Below are positions 36,246 to 49,126 of a stretch of 64,000 nucleotides of DNA, piece after piece. The notes beneath the pieces are model-generated. The model was not told the origin of the DNA and did no database searches. It worked only from the letters and a program-made list of their open reading frames with translations. Every line of letters starts with the position of its first letter. The first letter of the stretch is position 1. Source of the stretch: Atrina japonica (lineage: Eukaryota > Mollusca > Bivalvia > Pterioida > Pinnidae); NCBI GenBank assembly GCA_030159075.1, contig BROG01000818.1, positions 124,001-188,000 on the forward strand, read 5' to 3'. The position numbers and the translations under genes are program-made.

Positions 36246-37134
36246 CTCTAAGTTTAACTTTATAAAACACACAGACAAGTAATGCATTTATATGCATTAA
36301 TGCATGCAAGCAGTCAAAATGGAGTTTTCTTTTTAAAGTTTCAAATATTCAAAGTTCTTAAAAAATCCATAATTGAAAAAAAAAAACATTGTCATGTCAT
36401 TATTTGTGTGAAGAAATAACGTGAATAATGGGCGTGTTAACATTGGATTCCTTCCTGGATGGAAGCAATATCAATCATAAGTGTATTTCATTCATTCTAG
36501 GCAATAGTCACATGATATGGTAAACATTTCTAGGTGATATATCATTTTAGTTTAGGTCCAATCACAGGATAAAATTATATTTTTTTTATCAAAATGACAG
36601 TCTGTATGCCTTTAAGGTACACATTTAAATTTAATTGAAAGAACAGTATATGATCTATTAGTTCTTCTAGTTTTTGTGTGTGGGAGAAATAATTTTATCT
36701 CTTGAAGCTGAAAGTGTGGTAAATCTAGATATAATGGTTAAGAAAATGATATAAAAAAACCTTAAAATCATTTCAGTTGGCCTAAATTCTTTACATGAGT
36801 CAACTATGATTCAGTGTCTGGTTGCCATAGAATTGACTCTCATAAAGTTTTTACGAACAGAAAAAAGATGGAAAACATCTTGGTTTCTGAGGAAAGATTA
36901 GAAACTTCCAAAAACTAAACAAGTGGGAATTTAGTCAATAAAACTGTTTTGTTTACTTTATAAAAATACAATATTCATCGGCAAAACATGATGGGAAAGA
37001 TTAGATTTTCATGAATACATGCATATACCTTTGTACATTAGTATACAAATATTTCACATAACAATCCATGAGGTAATTTTCTGTTTTGATATCACATCCC
37101 TCATTGTGACATCACAATAAAACTGGGAAGGATT

Positions 37135-37382
37135 TGAAATGAGTTTAACGTCACATAACAATTTTTCAGTTATACCGTGGCGGCCAGGGTTTAGTGGTGG
37201 AATAGAGAACCTGGTTATAATGTACCCGGGAAGAAATTACTGACCTTTCACAAGTAAATTGGCAATCTTACTCACAAAAATCAGCTTAGTTTACAATGAG
37301 GTTCCAACTTGAACTGACCAGAAGGGAGAGACTTAATGGTTCAAACTCTCATGCTCTATCCAGTTGCCTACAGAAGCCTCCA
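37135..37382 (-). mobile_element. SINE F copy
   Basis: ACGTCACATAACAATTTTTC, GTGGCGGCCAGGG, ACAATGAGGTTCCAACTTGA and CCTACAGAAGCCTCC lie in family order. The head is diverged. Confidence 0.72.
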
Positions 37383-37770
37383 AGCTGACAACACCAATGT
37401 GTTCAAGTTTATTATTACTGTACAGGTGTATACATGTATGTGTATATAAAGTGATTTTACAATGTACCACATAACTTCATTTCTGTCAATCTGTGGCCAA
37501 GTCTACTACCCACCAACTTGCAGTGGTGCTCTAAAGAAATTAAGTGGGTCTACCTCCAGAAACAGAAATATTTTTATCAACTGGAACATTTTTTAGCCAA
37601 AAGAGTCCACCACTATAAAATGTTATAATGTTATGTATGACAGGACATCTGATTCAACTTCTTGACCCCTGACGTCATATTTAGACTCATCCATCTCAAA
37701 GAATTCAGGAATGCCTAATTTAGAATCCAAATTCGAAGATGATTTTACCAGTACATTCAATATAAACTTG

Positions 37771-38195
37771 CTCACCCCTAAATTTTAACAACAGACTTTA
37801 CAGTTATTGATTTGGGTGAGTCTAAATGTGTTCACCCCTTAATTTTAACAACAGACTTTACAGTTATTGATTTGGGTGAGTCGAAATGTGTTCACCCCTA
37901 AATTTTAACAACAGACTTTACAGTTATTGATTTGGGTGAGTCTAAATGTGTTCACCCCTTAATTTTAACAACAGACTTTACAGTTATTGATTTGGGTGAG
38001 TCTAAATGTGTTCACCCCTTAATTTTGACAACCGACTTTACAGTTATTGATTTGGGTGAGTCTAAATGTGTTCACCCCTAAATTTTAACAACAGACTTTA
38101 CAGTTATTGATTTGGGTGAGTCTAAATGTGTTCACCCCTTAATTTTAACAACAGACTTTACAGTCATTGATTTGGGTGAGTCTAAATGTGTTCAC
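37771..38195. repeat. 60-bp tandem array (7 units), apparently derived from family D
   Basis: The unit starts TTCACCCCTTAATTTTAACA and continues ACAGACTTTACAGTTATTGA and TTTGGGTGAGTCTAAATGTG. Units are nearly identical. Both the CACCCCT end and the AGTC(T/C)(A/C)AATGTGT segment resemble the interior and terminus of the family D MITE. Confidence 0.93.
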
Positions 38196-38689
38196 TGGGT
38201 TTGATGATATCAAAAAATCCTGGAAGGATCTACCGATAATTTAAAACATTCCCAAACTTCAGTAGATTTGTTTTATGACATCTCGCAGTAATATCAGATG
38301 ACCATAAAATGGATCTGAACAAATAAACAAACATGTGGTACCTTTACATGTTATGTTCCTCTATATATACATGTTACTATCTCAAGACTTGATATCAGGA
38401 TAAACATGTAAATAAACATTTCTAACTCCATGCAACACATTTTGGCAGTGCAAAGGTAATGGCAGTCTAAAAACAATATCATTTCTGGCATGTTGGATAT
38501 TCATTAAAACATGTATTGGTATGTGATTCATTTTTAAATGTACATTGTATTTGACACATATGTACAATAGGTCTGTCAAATTTGACCATTTACATTGTCC
38601 ATGTCTCTGGTCAGTATCATAATTAATAGATTGATAAATAGATATACAGTACTGTAAATGATACATTGAAATCTTGATGTTCACAGGAC

Positions 38690-38850
38690 CGACCCCTAAT
38701 TCTTTAAGATATCCGGAATTCAAAATAATCAAAATTTTAATTAACCTTTTTATCTATCCATCAAAACTGGTACCAGCTGTTCTACTTTAACATAACCAGA
38801 ATTTGACTCATTCATTTTCAACATAACGAGAATATTCCACTTTATAATAC
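38690..38850. mobile_element. Family C element (diverged)
   Basis: Shares AGATATCCGGAATTC-like, ATCAAAATTTTAATTAAC, CAGCTGTTCTACTTTAACAT and AACCAGAATTTGA with the intact copy at 14637-14827. It ends near ATTCCACTTTATAATA. Confidence 0.75.
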
Positions 38851-38879
38851 CACTGTATACCATACATATATATAAAAAT

Positions 38880-39014
38880 CGCTTTTGGGACACAAAAAAA
38901 GTCTTTATAGGGAGGTGATCTTTATATAGAGGTTGATTTGTACACAAATGGTACTATGGAGTTTTGTGACCAGGTGGTCTTTATACACAAGTGGACACTA
39001 AAGCAGATTTTACC
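38880..39014. mobile_element. Family A element (truncated)
   Basis: GTCTTTATAGGGAGGTGATC, GTTGATTTGTACACAAATGG and CTAAAGCAGATTTTACCA match other A copies. The left terminus is not visible. Confidence 0.75.
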
Positions 39015-39829
39015 ATTCATATGTGTATACATGTACATGTATAATTAAATGTATGTATATGTATCTTAAAACTTGCAAGCATATCTTAATAAAATGGAAT
39101 TCAGTATGTTCTTACTTGTGAATACTTTGAGGAGAGTTGATGCTAATATTTTCTGCAACAATTATAAGTAGATCAAAGGTTAATGGCAGATGGGGAATTC
39201 TAAACTTTGGAATACACAGTGTTAGAATTAACAAAATCTGGTACTTGTTTATCATCATAACCATCAAGTTACTGGTTTTCAATCTGAATTAAATGTTACA
39301 GGAAAAATTTCTTATCTTGTATGCCCAGGCCATCCAAAACACTTGGTTCCCATCTATGGTGGAAACTGAACATATCTCAAATATGATAAGATGAAAGATG
39401 AAAACTGAAAGTGTCATGTTTTAATGTAAAAATACTCAATCCAGATGTACTTACAATAAGATTATCTAGATCAGGGAAAGTGTATAAGAGCATAGCACTT
39501 CCGGACTGTGGTTTTACAATGATGGGTAAAGAGATGAATAGAGCCTGATTGAAAAACTAGGTCCCGAGCCTATTAGAAAATTCCCTAACTCTGTTTCTCT
39601 AAGCCTTGAGAAGCTGCAATGTACATACTGGTACCTGTATAAGCAAATTGGACTGGTTGTTTTTGAGAAGTTTCAAATGTTCAAAAACTAAGCACATGAA
39701 CTATATCTGGATAACAATAGATTGCAATAGATTTACATGAGCATGTAGGCCACTAGCCCAAAGTCCTTATACATGTATATATCTATGATTCTATACTGAA
39801 ACTTTTTAAATGTTGTCCACCATGGACAC

Positions 39830-40120
39830 TGTCTACTTAAGATTTATACCCACACAGAATATAGCAATCTTAAGTGCAAAAATGGCTTAGATATAGCCTG
39901 CACAATTAAAATCAATAAAGGGAATTAAAAAACTATAAATTTAAGGGTGGCAGGAGTGTAATTTTTTAATGTGCCATTCCACCTATTTAGGATGTATACC
40001 TGCACCAAATATGGAGAGCCTATGAGGAGAAGAAACATAGATATCGCTTGGATAAAGCGAAATGATTGATGGAATGAGACAGAATGCAAAACTTATGCCC
40101 CCTTCCCCTGGATCAGTAGG
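39830..40120. repeat. Family J dispersed repeat (diverged)
   Basis: Holds ATACCTGCACCAAATATGG and a gene-free body similar in phrase order to 47000-47520. Divergence is high, so the boundaries are approximate. Confidence 0.5.
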
Positions 40121-40136
40121 GGAGTAATTTGGAGAT

Positions 40137-40265
40137 TCTCCGCTGGTTCATTAAATCTACATTCTAAGGCCCAGTGATTTCCGCTGGTTCATTAGATCTA
40201 CCAGTACATTCTAAGGCCAAGTGATTCCACTGGTTAATTAGATCTACATTCTAAGGCTCAGTGAT
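40137..40265. repeat. ~40-bp minisatellite, three units
   Basis: GCTGGTTCATTA(A/G)ATCTAC, ATTCTAAGGCCCAGTGATT and their variants repeat three times. Confidence 0.88.
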
Positions 40266-41788
40266 TGATCTTCTACCTGACCTAAAATCAATTAAACCCT
40301 TGAAATTACATAACTGGATGGCCAAGGCTCTCCCAGCAAATGGATGGGTTTGAAATTTCTTCGGCTGATGTGAGTCAAAGATTTTCTAATGCAGGGATTA
40401 CATGTACCATTGGATGAAAAATAAATGTTGTGAAGATTCTGAAGGTGGAAGAAAATAGGATCAAGCATGGTGCTTAATTTGCCATATCATCCCCCAAACT
40501 TGATTGACTTCTTCCAGACACCTGGGCCCGAAGTCACCAGATTTACTCAGTACTCAAACTCAATTAACTTTTCATGATTTTCAGGTAAATTCAGACAAAT
40601 TTATTCTGTAACTGGGCATGTGTGTATATTGACACCATACAACTGTAAATAATAATAAAAATTATTGCTCATTTGAAAAAAAATTTCCTAAATACTAAAA
40701 ATTGTTTGAGTACCGTACTCAACACATTTATGCATATTTACAGGAAAATCATAAATGTAACGCAAAAATTTATATGTGAATGATGAAAAACAATAATTTG
40801 TTTCCTAATCACCCAACCCCAAAAGTTTTACCAATGATTAAATAGTCAAAATGATGAAATTAAAGTTGAGCTTGAGTACTGAGAAATTTTGGTGACTTTG
40901 GGCCCTGGTCTCATCATGGTTGGGATTTGAAATTGTTTTTCCTGGTGAGACCATTATATTTGTCATATTCTAACGGACCTGGAGTTGCGAATATCGATTG
41001 GTACTTCTCTGTTATACTTTAAACTAAACCTATTTATGGGAAAGAGTACAAGATCTTCTAATTTAGAAAAGTCCCCCACCCCCTTCCCACCCACCCATGA
41101 AGAAATACATTTTACAGATTTTTGTCCATGAAGATCTGATGTTATATGTCAATAGAAGGATAATACTATCAAGAGAAAGTTTCTACAGATGTAGCAGCAA
41201 ATTAATAATCACTCCCTTGTGATGGATGGTTTCAAGTCTTCCAACAACTGTATACTGCAAATACGCTGAGTGAAGGTATGTTATGATTATGAGGAAAATG
41301 ATAGATGAATGCTTGATATAGAGCCAACAGATTGAGGCCCAAACAGGACTCTAATCGATTTCTTGTTTCTTTTAAAAACATCTCATTATATTTAAAAAAC
41401 ATGTTCATAGAAAATACATGGGTTTTTTTTAAATCTCATTATCTACATCTGGTGGCTAATTTCATGAAAAAATTTCTACTAATTTGGTACTATCATGTTG
41501 ATTTTTGTGCCTCTTGGGTGTGGTAGTATAGTGATTAGCTGTGATTGATTATCTTTATATAGTACATGTATATTTCATTTCTGAGACTGATAAGTATTCC
41601 TGTACTGATCAGATTTCAAAATGATTTGCAAAAAGAATCAAGGTATAACTGTAACTATACACTGTTACAGAAAAGTTCCCAAAGAAAACTTGTTTAGATG
41701 AATAGAATACACCCACCAACCCCAACTTCACTGAAACAGGTATATGTAGTTTTGATAGCATTTGTTCTTAGAAATTGAATACTCTATA

Positions 41789-42157
41789 TGGCTGCTTACC
41801 ATTCAGTGGAATAGGCCAGTTAGACTGGCCAGCTGGTCCACCAAAGGTAACATGTCGGACCCAGACCACACTGGCACCTGCTCTGAGTTGGGTTCTTTCC
41901 CATGAATCAACAGTATTGGCGTTACAGACACTGCCAATAATTGAATTTATGATTTTCTCAAGAAACAACGTTTTCAAATGTCAGCTCTAAACCTAATCAG
42001 AAACAAAAAGTACAGTAACTAATTTTCCGGATAAAAATTTATATTTTATTTATGATGAAAATATTTTACAACTTGTCCGTAACATTTTGGTTCAATTTCT
42101 GTATCATTCACAAATGTGGTTAGTACTGGCCAACTCCTTGTGAATGGTAAGCAGCCA
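41789..42157. mobile_element. Family H TIR element, 369 bp, intact ends
   Basis: TGGCTGCTTACCATTCA at the left is exactly inverted as TGAATGGTAAGCAGCCA at the right (17 bp). ATA occurs immediately outside both ends and may be the target duplication. There is no transposase frame, so it is non-autonomous. A diverged copy is at 20255-20585. Confidence 0.9.
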
Positions 42158-42552
42158 ATACATGTATTCCACTACATGTTTGTCAATCTAAAACTTTATT
42201 ATTTACAGTGGCAACGGTACAATACAGAATCAGTTTCAGTTGACCATCATCATTGTTTATTTATCTAATGTATTCCTGTTTCTATGAATATCTTAGTTTA
42301 TATTAAAAAACAAGTGCCCTTTGTAATTAATCTTTGAAATTCATGACTGATTTCATGGAATTAGTCCAACAAATGTATTTTTCAACTTCAATTGGTTATC
42401 TAAAAATGATTGATATTGCACACGCTCATATTTAAACAATGGAAATTTTGAAACTGCATGGCTTTTAATTTCATCAATTGGCAGATAAATTATTTCTGCA
42501 GTCATTCATAGGAAGTAACTTATACATGAACATGCAGAAAGCATGCTTTGTA

Positions 42553-42648
42553 GTTAACTCATCACCCCTAAAGAATAATGGACTCTTCTGTAAACCCATG
42601 ACTTCGACCAGTCCAAATATGTCCTTAGCCAATAGGGTGAATGAGTAA
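42553..42648. mobile_element. Family D hairpin MITE
   Basis: GTTAACTCATCACCCCTAAA at the left and ATAGGGTGAATGAGT at the right. About five extra bases (CCAAT) are inserted near the right arm. Confidence 0.83.
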
Positions 42649-43637
42649 ATGAAACTGACATCATTATATTTCCAGTGGTATTGCTGATTGAAATCTGAAT
42701 ACCGGTATATTGAAAATAACAAGATGTCAAAAGGCGTCCTTTTTCTATATAGTAACCACAGGTTTGAAAATTGGACCTATTCCCAAAGCACTTAGATTTC
42801 CATGTGTGCAAATTATTTTTCCCAATTTAACACAAATTTCCATTAATCCCAATTGTATGTGAATGGCATTTTCAAAAAAGTGACAGAAAAAGTCCTGAAA
42901 GAACCAATCAAACATGAGATGCCATGCTCTACACTTCTGGCCCAAGGGCCATGAAATTCACATTTCCTTTTTTTTAAATTTTCTCCAAGTTCTCAAGGGA
43001 TGTTACATACATGTACACATATACCAAATTTTAAAGGGAATAAGCAAAACAGTTTTTGAAAAATATCAAAATTCTTACAATCTTTATGCATGACATATGT
43101 TACACTATAAAGGATGAAACGGATGGCAAAAGGTCATTTTGGTGACCCATGTGACCTAAAAATTATATCTCTGGGGAGAGACAAACAAGCACTACTAAAG
43201 CATATCATATGTCAATCTACCAATGTGTTACACCCTAAGCAACATATGTATATATATATATATATAAGACTGAAATCTAGATAGTTCTCAAAATTATTGA
43301 CATGGGTTGAAATCAGACATTGACGATACCTGACACATCTTAGAGGAAATATCCATCCTAGATTGATCTTTATATCCAGTTGTTGAACTTATATATTTTT
43401 TTCTTTTCAAGGAGTTATCTTTAAAGAAGGCTGTTTTTTCTTTTTAGAGTAGGATATACAATAGAAATAAAAATTTAACAAATTGTTAATGATGTATCTG
43501 GATGTGGAGCCAAGGGCATTATCTCTAATGATTCTGATTAAATTTACATACATCACACATTTTGTTTAGGAGAATTTACAGGGAATCCTTTGTCCTAGTA
43601 TCTACATAAATGTCATATGGCAGCATATAAATGTACA

Positions 43638-43810
43638 TACAGTAAAACCTGCTATTGTGGCCACCTTTATATAAGGATTACCTGTGTATAAAGGCCAGTT
43701 TTTTCAAGTCCCTTGACTGTATACTTCAACTAAAATGAACCTGTGTATAAGGGTCACCTGCTCATAAAGGTCAATATTTTCTCGTCCCTTGGGTGGCCCC
43801 TATATATCGT
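43638..43810. mobile_element. Family A element (diverged)
   Basis: TACAGTAAAACCTGCTATTG at the left. The blocks CACCTTTATATAAGG, CTGTGTATAAAGGCCAG and TATAAGGGTCACCTG show internal repetition of the family A module. The right end is unclear. Confidence 0.7.
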
Positions 43811-45634
43811 TTGAAAATATTATCCATGGTTCCCCATACTGAGAAATGGAGATGAATAACTTTTCTCTTGAAGTTGAAAGTGTGTTGAGGATCAGTAAGC
43901 CAACTTGAACCAAAGGTCAACAATGTCATACAACATCACAATATTGTGTCTCAAAGATACAGGAATCTAGACACCACAAATATTATCCAACATATTGAAT
44001 TATTTCTTTGATCCCTGATCAAACAACATCTTTACATTTAATGTTTTTATCATTAAGTGTTGTACTGGTGTATTATTCTCACTCAGCCAATGGAGGGCGA
44101 CATATGAGAACTATAAATATCTTAACATATTACAATCTGAACAGCATAGAGACTAGTCTCTGAGGTACACACTATGATGTATAAACTGTAGTCATAAGCT
44201 TATAATTATACATGTAGTAATCAGATTTTAAAAATATCTTTTACAGATTAAACTTCTTTGTTTCATTTTGTTTTCTTCTTGTTTTACCTCCCACTAAGAA
44301 TTTTCACTTCCACAGAAATTTTACCAGGTATCTGTATAATAGCACAAATATTTGATCAGAGCTATGAAAGTAATGGTCCTTAATTCATCAACCCCTGCAC
44401 CTATTTAAACTCATCTATTTCAAAGACAGGTAAACTCCACTATCAAAATTTTAAAAAATGCCAAAGATAAGTAAACTCCACTGTCAAAATTGAGTGTAAA
44501 ATGTAAAATAAATGATTATCATGTGATTGTAAACAATTATCAATTTGTTCATTCCTGAAGATTGACAGTGGACCATTCATTTTGGACTATTTATTGCTTC
44601 AGGTGAGCCTAATACAGAGAAGGGGAAAAAGTATTCAAACACTATTTTTTTTAATTCTATATTTCATTTAAAACCACATTTTTAAAAAAAAATTATTGTG
44701 AAGCCAATTCTTATCACATTAGAATAAAATTTTTCACCATTAAACAGAGAGCGATTCAAAGTTGCATTGATTATTTGGATATAATTTTCTAATCTACAAT
44801 TTCAAAGATTTGACAATTTAAACAGAAAGTAAAAATTAGACATCACGATTTTATTTACCCATATAGGTAGTTGTCAACACAAAAGTATTTTTTTTTTGTT
44901 TAAATGAAGAAACAACATGGAACCTTGCCTTAATTCTCAACAGAGCTGCAGAAAGTGCAGCCACTGCTTTATGTTCAAGTCTTACATGTAGAAATGACCT
45001 GTTACCAGGAAGTACACCTGGCACCTTCCTCGTTTGAGTATAAGATTCTCTACCATTAGAACAATACACATAATTGATTATATTGACTCTGTACAGCAGT
45101 GACAATAACGACTGTCTGAGGTATGAAATGTTAATGAAATTTATCGCCATTTTATTCACGAAATCTATAGACATTGAATGAAGTAAAAACGAAGAAGTAC
45201 CAAAGGATAATCGAAACTCCCAAGTCAATTAGAATACGACTCAACATGGTCTCAACATGAATAACACCTGCAAATCCCAAATGAGATGAGACCAGGTGTC
45301 CGGAAGGAGTCAGCATCCCGTTACCATGCCACACCCATCGAAATGGTGTATATGTACATGTATTACAGTTTACTGAATATGAAAGAACTTTAATGATCTG
45401 TACATAAGAAGAATATTTTCAAAGGTTAGATGTGCATGTACCAAGTTTAAGATCCTACTGGAATTGTCACTGTTAGTTTGCAAACCTGAAGCAGCTTCAT
45501 ATGGGGATACTCCCTGCAAAGTTTGGTTGACAAAGGCCCATTGCTTTTTTAAAGAAGTTGAAAATGTTAACAAGTAAACAATAGACAGATGAAGACAGAC
45601 AAAATATGATTGCATTAGGTCACCTTGAGTCTTT

Positions 45635-45991
45635 GGCGTACATGACCTTATTATTGGCGTACATGACCTTATTATTGGCGTACATGACCTTATTATTGGC
45701 ATACATGACCTTATTATTGGCGTACATGACCTTATTATTGGCGTACATGACCTTATTATTGGCGTACATGACCTTATTATTGGCGTACATGACCTTATTA
45801 TTGGCATACATGACCTTATTATTGGCGTACATGACCTTATTATTGGCGTACATGACCTTATTATTGGCGTACATGACCTTATTATTGGCGTACATGACCT
45901 TATTATTGGCATACATGACCTTATTATTGGCGTACATGACCTTATTATTGGCGTACATGACCTTATTATTGGCGTACATGACCTTATTATT
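45635..45991. repeat. 21-bp minisatellite, exactly 17 units
   Basis: The unit is GGCGTACATGACCTTATTAT plus T. It spans 357 bp with almost no divergence. A single G-to-A variant occurs at 45701, 45806 and 45911, that is, every five units (105 bp). The period is a multiple of three, which keeps frames open on both strands. Those frames are not genes. Confidence 0.97.
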
Positions 45992-46689
45992 CATATCCTG
46001 TAAAGTCTAAGTTTGACTCCCTTATTTCTTGTGTTAATCAAGTGAGCACACATAATGCTCACAATCTATACACAAAATTCTGGCACATCACAAAAGCTTT
46101 ATACCATAACATTACTTGAGCAATTTAAAAAATTACAACTACAAAATTGTTGTGCATTCAGTGCTTTAATTATCATTTATACCCCTTGTTGTGGTTTGCT
46201 GGTAAAATGGTTGAAGAGAAAGTGGAAGGTCCGTAATTTTGATTACAGGCCTTCCGGAAGACTTTACATGTACTGACTGTTCCATCGCTAAGCACTTAGT
46301 ATAAAAAGTCAGTCCACACTCCATAGCACAGGTTAGAATTTGAGGTTCTTCAACTTTACCTTACACTGTCTCAGTATTCTAGAATGGATGTACAATGACA
46401 AAAAAATAAAAAACAAAAAACAAAAAACCTGATTATTTAGAAGAGAAGAGACCACTGGCTTTCCAAAAGTAGCTATTTACATGTACATCTAAAAAGTAAC
46501 AATAGACCAAATGAAAAATTCACTGTTCAATATTAAACAATAAAACCCAGTGAAAACTAAATTACATTCTTTTTATAGGACTGGGTTTAAAACATAACTC
46601 TTCTTTGAAAAAAATAATTATGCAAGTTCCATTTTCAAAGTTTGTGAAATCACAATAAAGGGAGATAACTCATATATGAATTTAAAAAT

Positions 46690-46983
46690 AAATGGATTGT
46701 TTGTTTGTTGTTTTACATCCTGTCAAGAATTTTTCACTTTTATATTGAGATGTCACTGGCTTTAGGTGTTTCACAAATTTTGACCTGTGCTATGGACTGA
46801 TGCCAATGCAGTGAGGATTTTTTTACGTGCCACCTCGGTTTTAAGTCTCATCTGAAAGACCATTGACTTTCACTTTGTATGCTGATTATAGTCACTATAT
46901 GGTATGTCATAATGATCATGACTAGTGCAGGGAAATGAACCTGGTACCTTCTGCATGCAAGTTGACTGCTCTACCACTAGACC
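46690..46983 (-). mobile_element. SINE E-related copy (diverged) with tRNA-like head
   Basis: The minus-strand head is CGGTGGTCTAGTGGTAGAGC, with a box-B-like GGTTCATTTCCC. The body keeps the GTCACTGGC, TTTTTTACGTGCC and CATCCTGTCAAGAATTTTTC counterparts of family E. Confidence 0.75.
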
Positions 46984-46999
46984 ACCGAAAAGCAGTCTT

Positions 47000-47520
47000 A
47001 AAAATAAATGGCCTTTAATTTTTATTGGAAAGAGTCTGCACCAAATAAAGTGAGCCTAGGTGAAGAAATGAAATAAATATGGCCTGGATATATACATAAA
47101 AAAAAACAAATAGTAAATTACTCTACCAGTAGCTATGTGGCCGACAGGAGCACAATTGTTGCATGCAAAACTCCCACCACTTAAAATGTACATATATATC
47201 TGCATCAAAATATGGTGGATGAAATATGGCCTGAACAAATAAAATCAACAAATGGGAATAGCTCTAAAAATGGAGAAGGTACCATACATGGTGATGGTGC
47301 GGAACTGTTGTATGCTTCTAAGATGTAAAATGGTACCAAATATGGGACCAAGCTGAAGCAATAATTTCATGGCTGTGAAACTTAGATAGTTAAAATAACA
47401 AAGGGGAATAACTCTAAAAATAAGGATCTTCTGAGCAATTTTTGTGTGATACCCCTGAAGATGTACATCAGCACCAAATATGGGAAGACTAGTTGAAGAA
47501 GTGAGGAAGATATGGCCTGG
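47000..47520. repeat. Family J: diverged tandem monomers of ~130-160 bp
   Basis: Phrases such as CACCAAATA(T/A), GAAGAA(A/G)TGA and ATATGGCCTGGATA recur near 47036, 47200, 47327 and 47466. AGGGGAATAACTCTAAAAAT-like segments lie between them. A similar phrase set is seen at 39830-40120. Confidence 0.6.
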
Positions 47521-49071
47521 ATAAACATCATAATATGATCATGTTTTAATCCTTTCTTAGAATTCTTAGAATCTAATAATTCATACTACATGTACAGTCT
47601 GTATCATTTATTTGTTTGTACATTTTGCCTGTTTTTTTTTAACTTTTGAATCATGTTCCCTGATTTCCCAAACATGATATCTGTTATCATGTGACACCAT
47701 TTTACACACTTCTTCTTAGTCAAAATATGAAAGCAAAAACGAAAGTCCCTGCTGCCAAATTCTGGATTTTATTATAGTTGCAGTCCCTACACTAAATTTG
47801 CACTTTTTTAAACTTGATACAAAATAAACATTGGAAATGGGGCCAAATATTTGCTCTATGGAAACAATTAAAAAAAGCCTGAAAGAAATATCATGTTTTC
47901 TTCATGAAATAATTTAAACATACATGTATTAAAAAATGGAGATTTATTTATTTTTACATAATACTTTTTTGTGTAACTCCATTTTAAAAAATACGTACAT
48001 GTCTTTGCATTCATTTCTAATGTACATGTAAGCATTAGATAACTTACATCTTTACAATAAAAAGACAGAAATCAAAATGAAAATAAATAAAGGGAGACAA
48101 CTACAGAAACCTTAGCAATATTTGCTACAGTGTATTAACCTGTAACAAATATTCTCTTTAATTTAATGTTATTATTGTTAAAATATACACTTTGTTACAA
48201 TGATAATAAAACACATCAGTAATTATACATGCATGTCTACTATAGATGATTTTATTCTGATTTCAGAATAATTTCAAGTAGACTCATACAAATATTTAGG
48301 TTTAATACAACAAACCATGAATTATACCTACCTTTCAACTGTCAATATTAATTTCTCCTCTTGTTTTATTTTAAACTTTTCTCTAAAATATTTGATTGAT
48401 CCAGAAATATGATACTTTAAATTAACTTCTTTGCTTTCTTTATATTAATGAAATAAAATCATTACAGGATATTTAAAGATGATAAAGGCAAATACATGTC
48501 ATAAAATTTCCATATTTTCATTATTTCTTCTGTTACATACCATTATCTTCTGAATTTAAATTTTTTTAGTGAAATTTGAAAAAAAGGGGTCATAATTATA
48601 TCTAACACCAGGTTGATTTTTCACATGTATTTGCAATTGGTATTAAACCTTATCACACCAAGTTTATTTTTTATTATTCACTTCAGCAAGGTTTGCCTCC
48701 TGCCCCACCCCTTTCCTTGAAATTCTTTATATGCAAAATTGCATACAAACATATGTACACACATATAGTATTAATTTATTGAAAACTGATAAATGAGCTT
48801 TTACATACATTTATTTTCAATGAAATGTATTTTATTGGTATATAATATCTTGGTTAATTTTGAGAAGAAAAAAATGAAAATGACAAACCTGTTATACCCT
48901 TCATTTTCTTGTATGTCTATATTTATTTATCCATCATTTTTATCAGAAATATATAGTATATGATGTTAAAAGGACGTAACTATTTGCTCTTTTTATTTCA
49001 TGCAATTTAGGAAGATGAATAAAACATAATTAAGTCTAAAACATACTAAAACAAAAAATATATATACTTAC

Positions 49072-49126
49072 AGCGTGCACTGTGAAGACACTTGACAAAT
49101 ACACAGTTAAAAAACAAAGCAGCAAC
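49072..49126 (-). CDS. COL4A2: Type IV collagen alpha2-like, coding exon 2 (55 nt), rest of signal peptide
   Basis: Joined to exon 1 this gives a Trp followed by LLLCFLTVYLSS and VFTVHA, a hydrophobic core with a small-residue end typical of signal peptidase sites. The acceptor is TATATTTCAG and the donor GTAAGTAT. Its first base completes the split codon from exon 1 and its end is phase 0, joining in frame to the 7S exon at 14318. Confidence 0.9.

Larger units (their letters stand above)
14319..49071. other. Alpha2 intron 2, 34,753 bp, with no recognisable gene
   Basis: The intron runs from the signal-peptide exon to the 7S exon. All long open frames inside it are either repeat translations or short frames without recognisable domains. 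It holds the transposon and satellite features listed below. Sub-stretches where I see no repeat family or gene: 16606-19316, 32661-33323, 33417-35721, 40266-41788 and 47521-49071. A nested intronic gene or enhancer cannot be ruled out by reading alone. Confidence 0.75.

Noticed and set aside
45370..46010. Three overlapping open frames (124-180 codons) on both strands with 7-residue repeats
   Set aside because: All are readings of the 21-bp array, whose length divisible by three keeps frames open.
14319..49071. A hidden multi-gene system inside the large intron
   Set aside because: I looked for conserved domains in the open frames on both strands and found only repeat artefacts and short unsupported frames.
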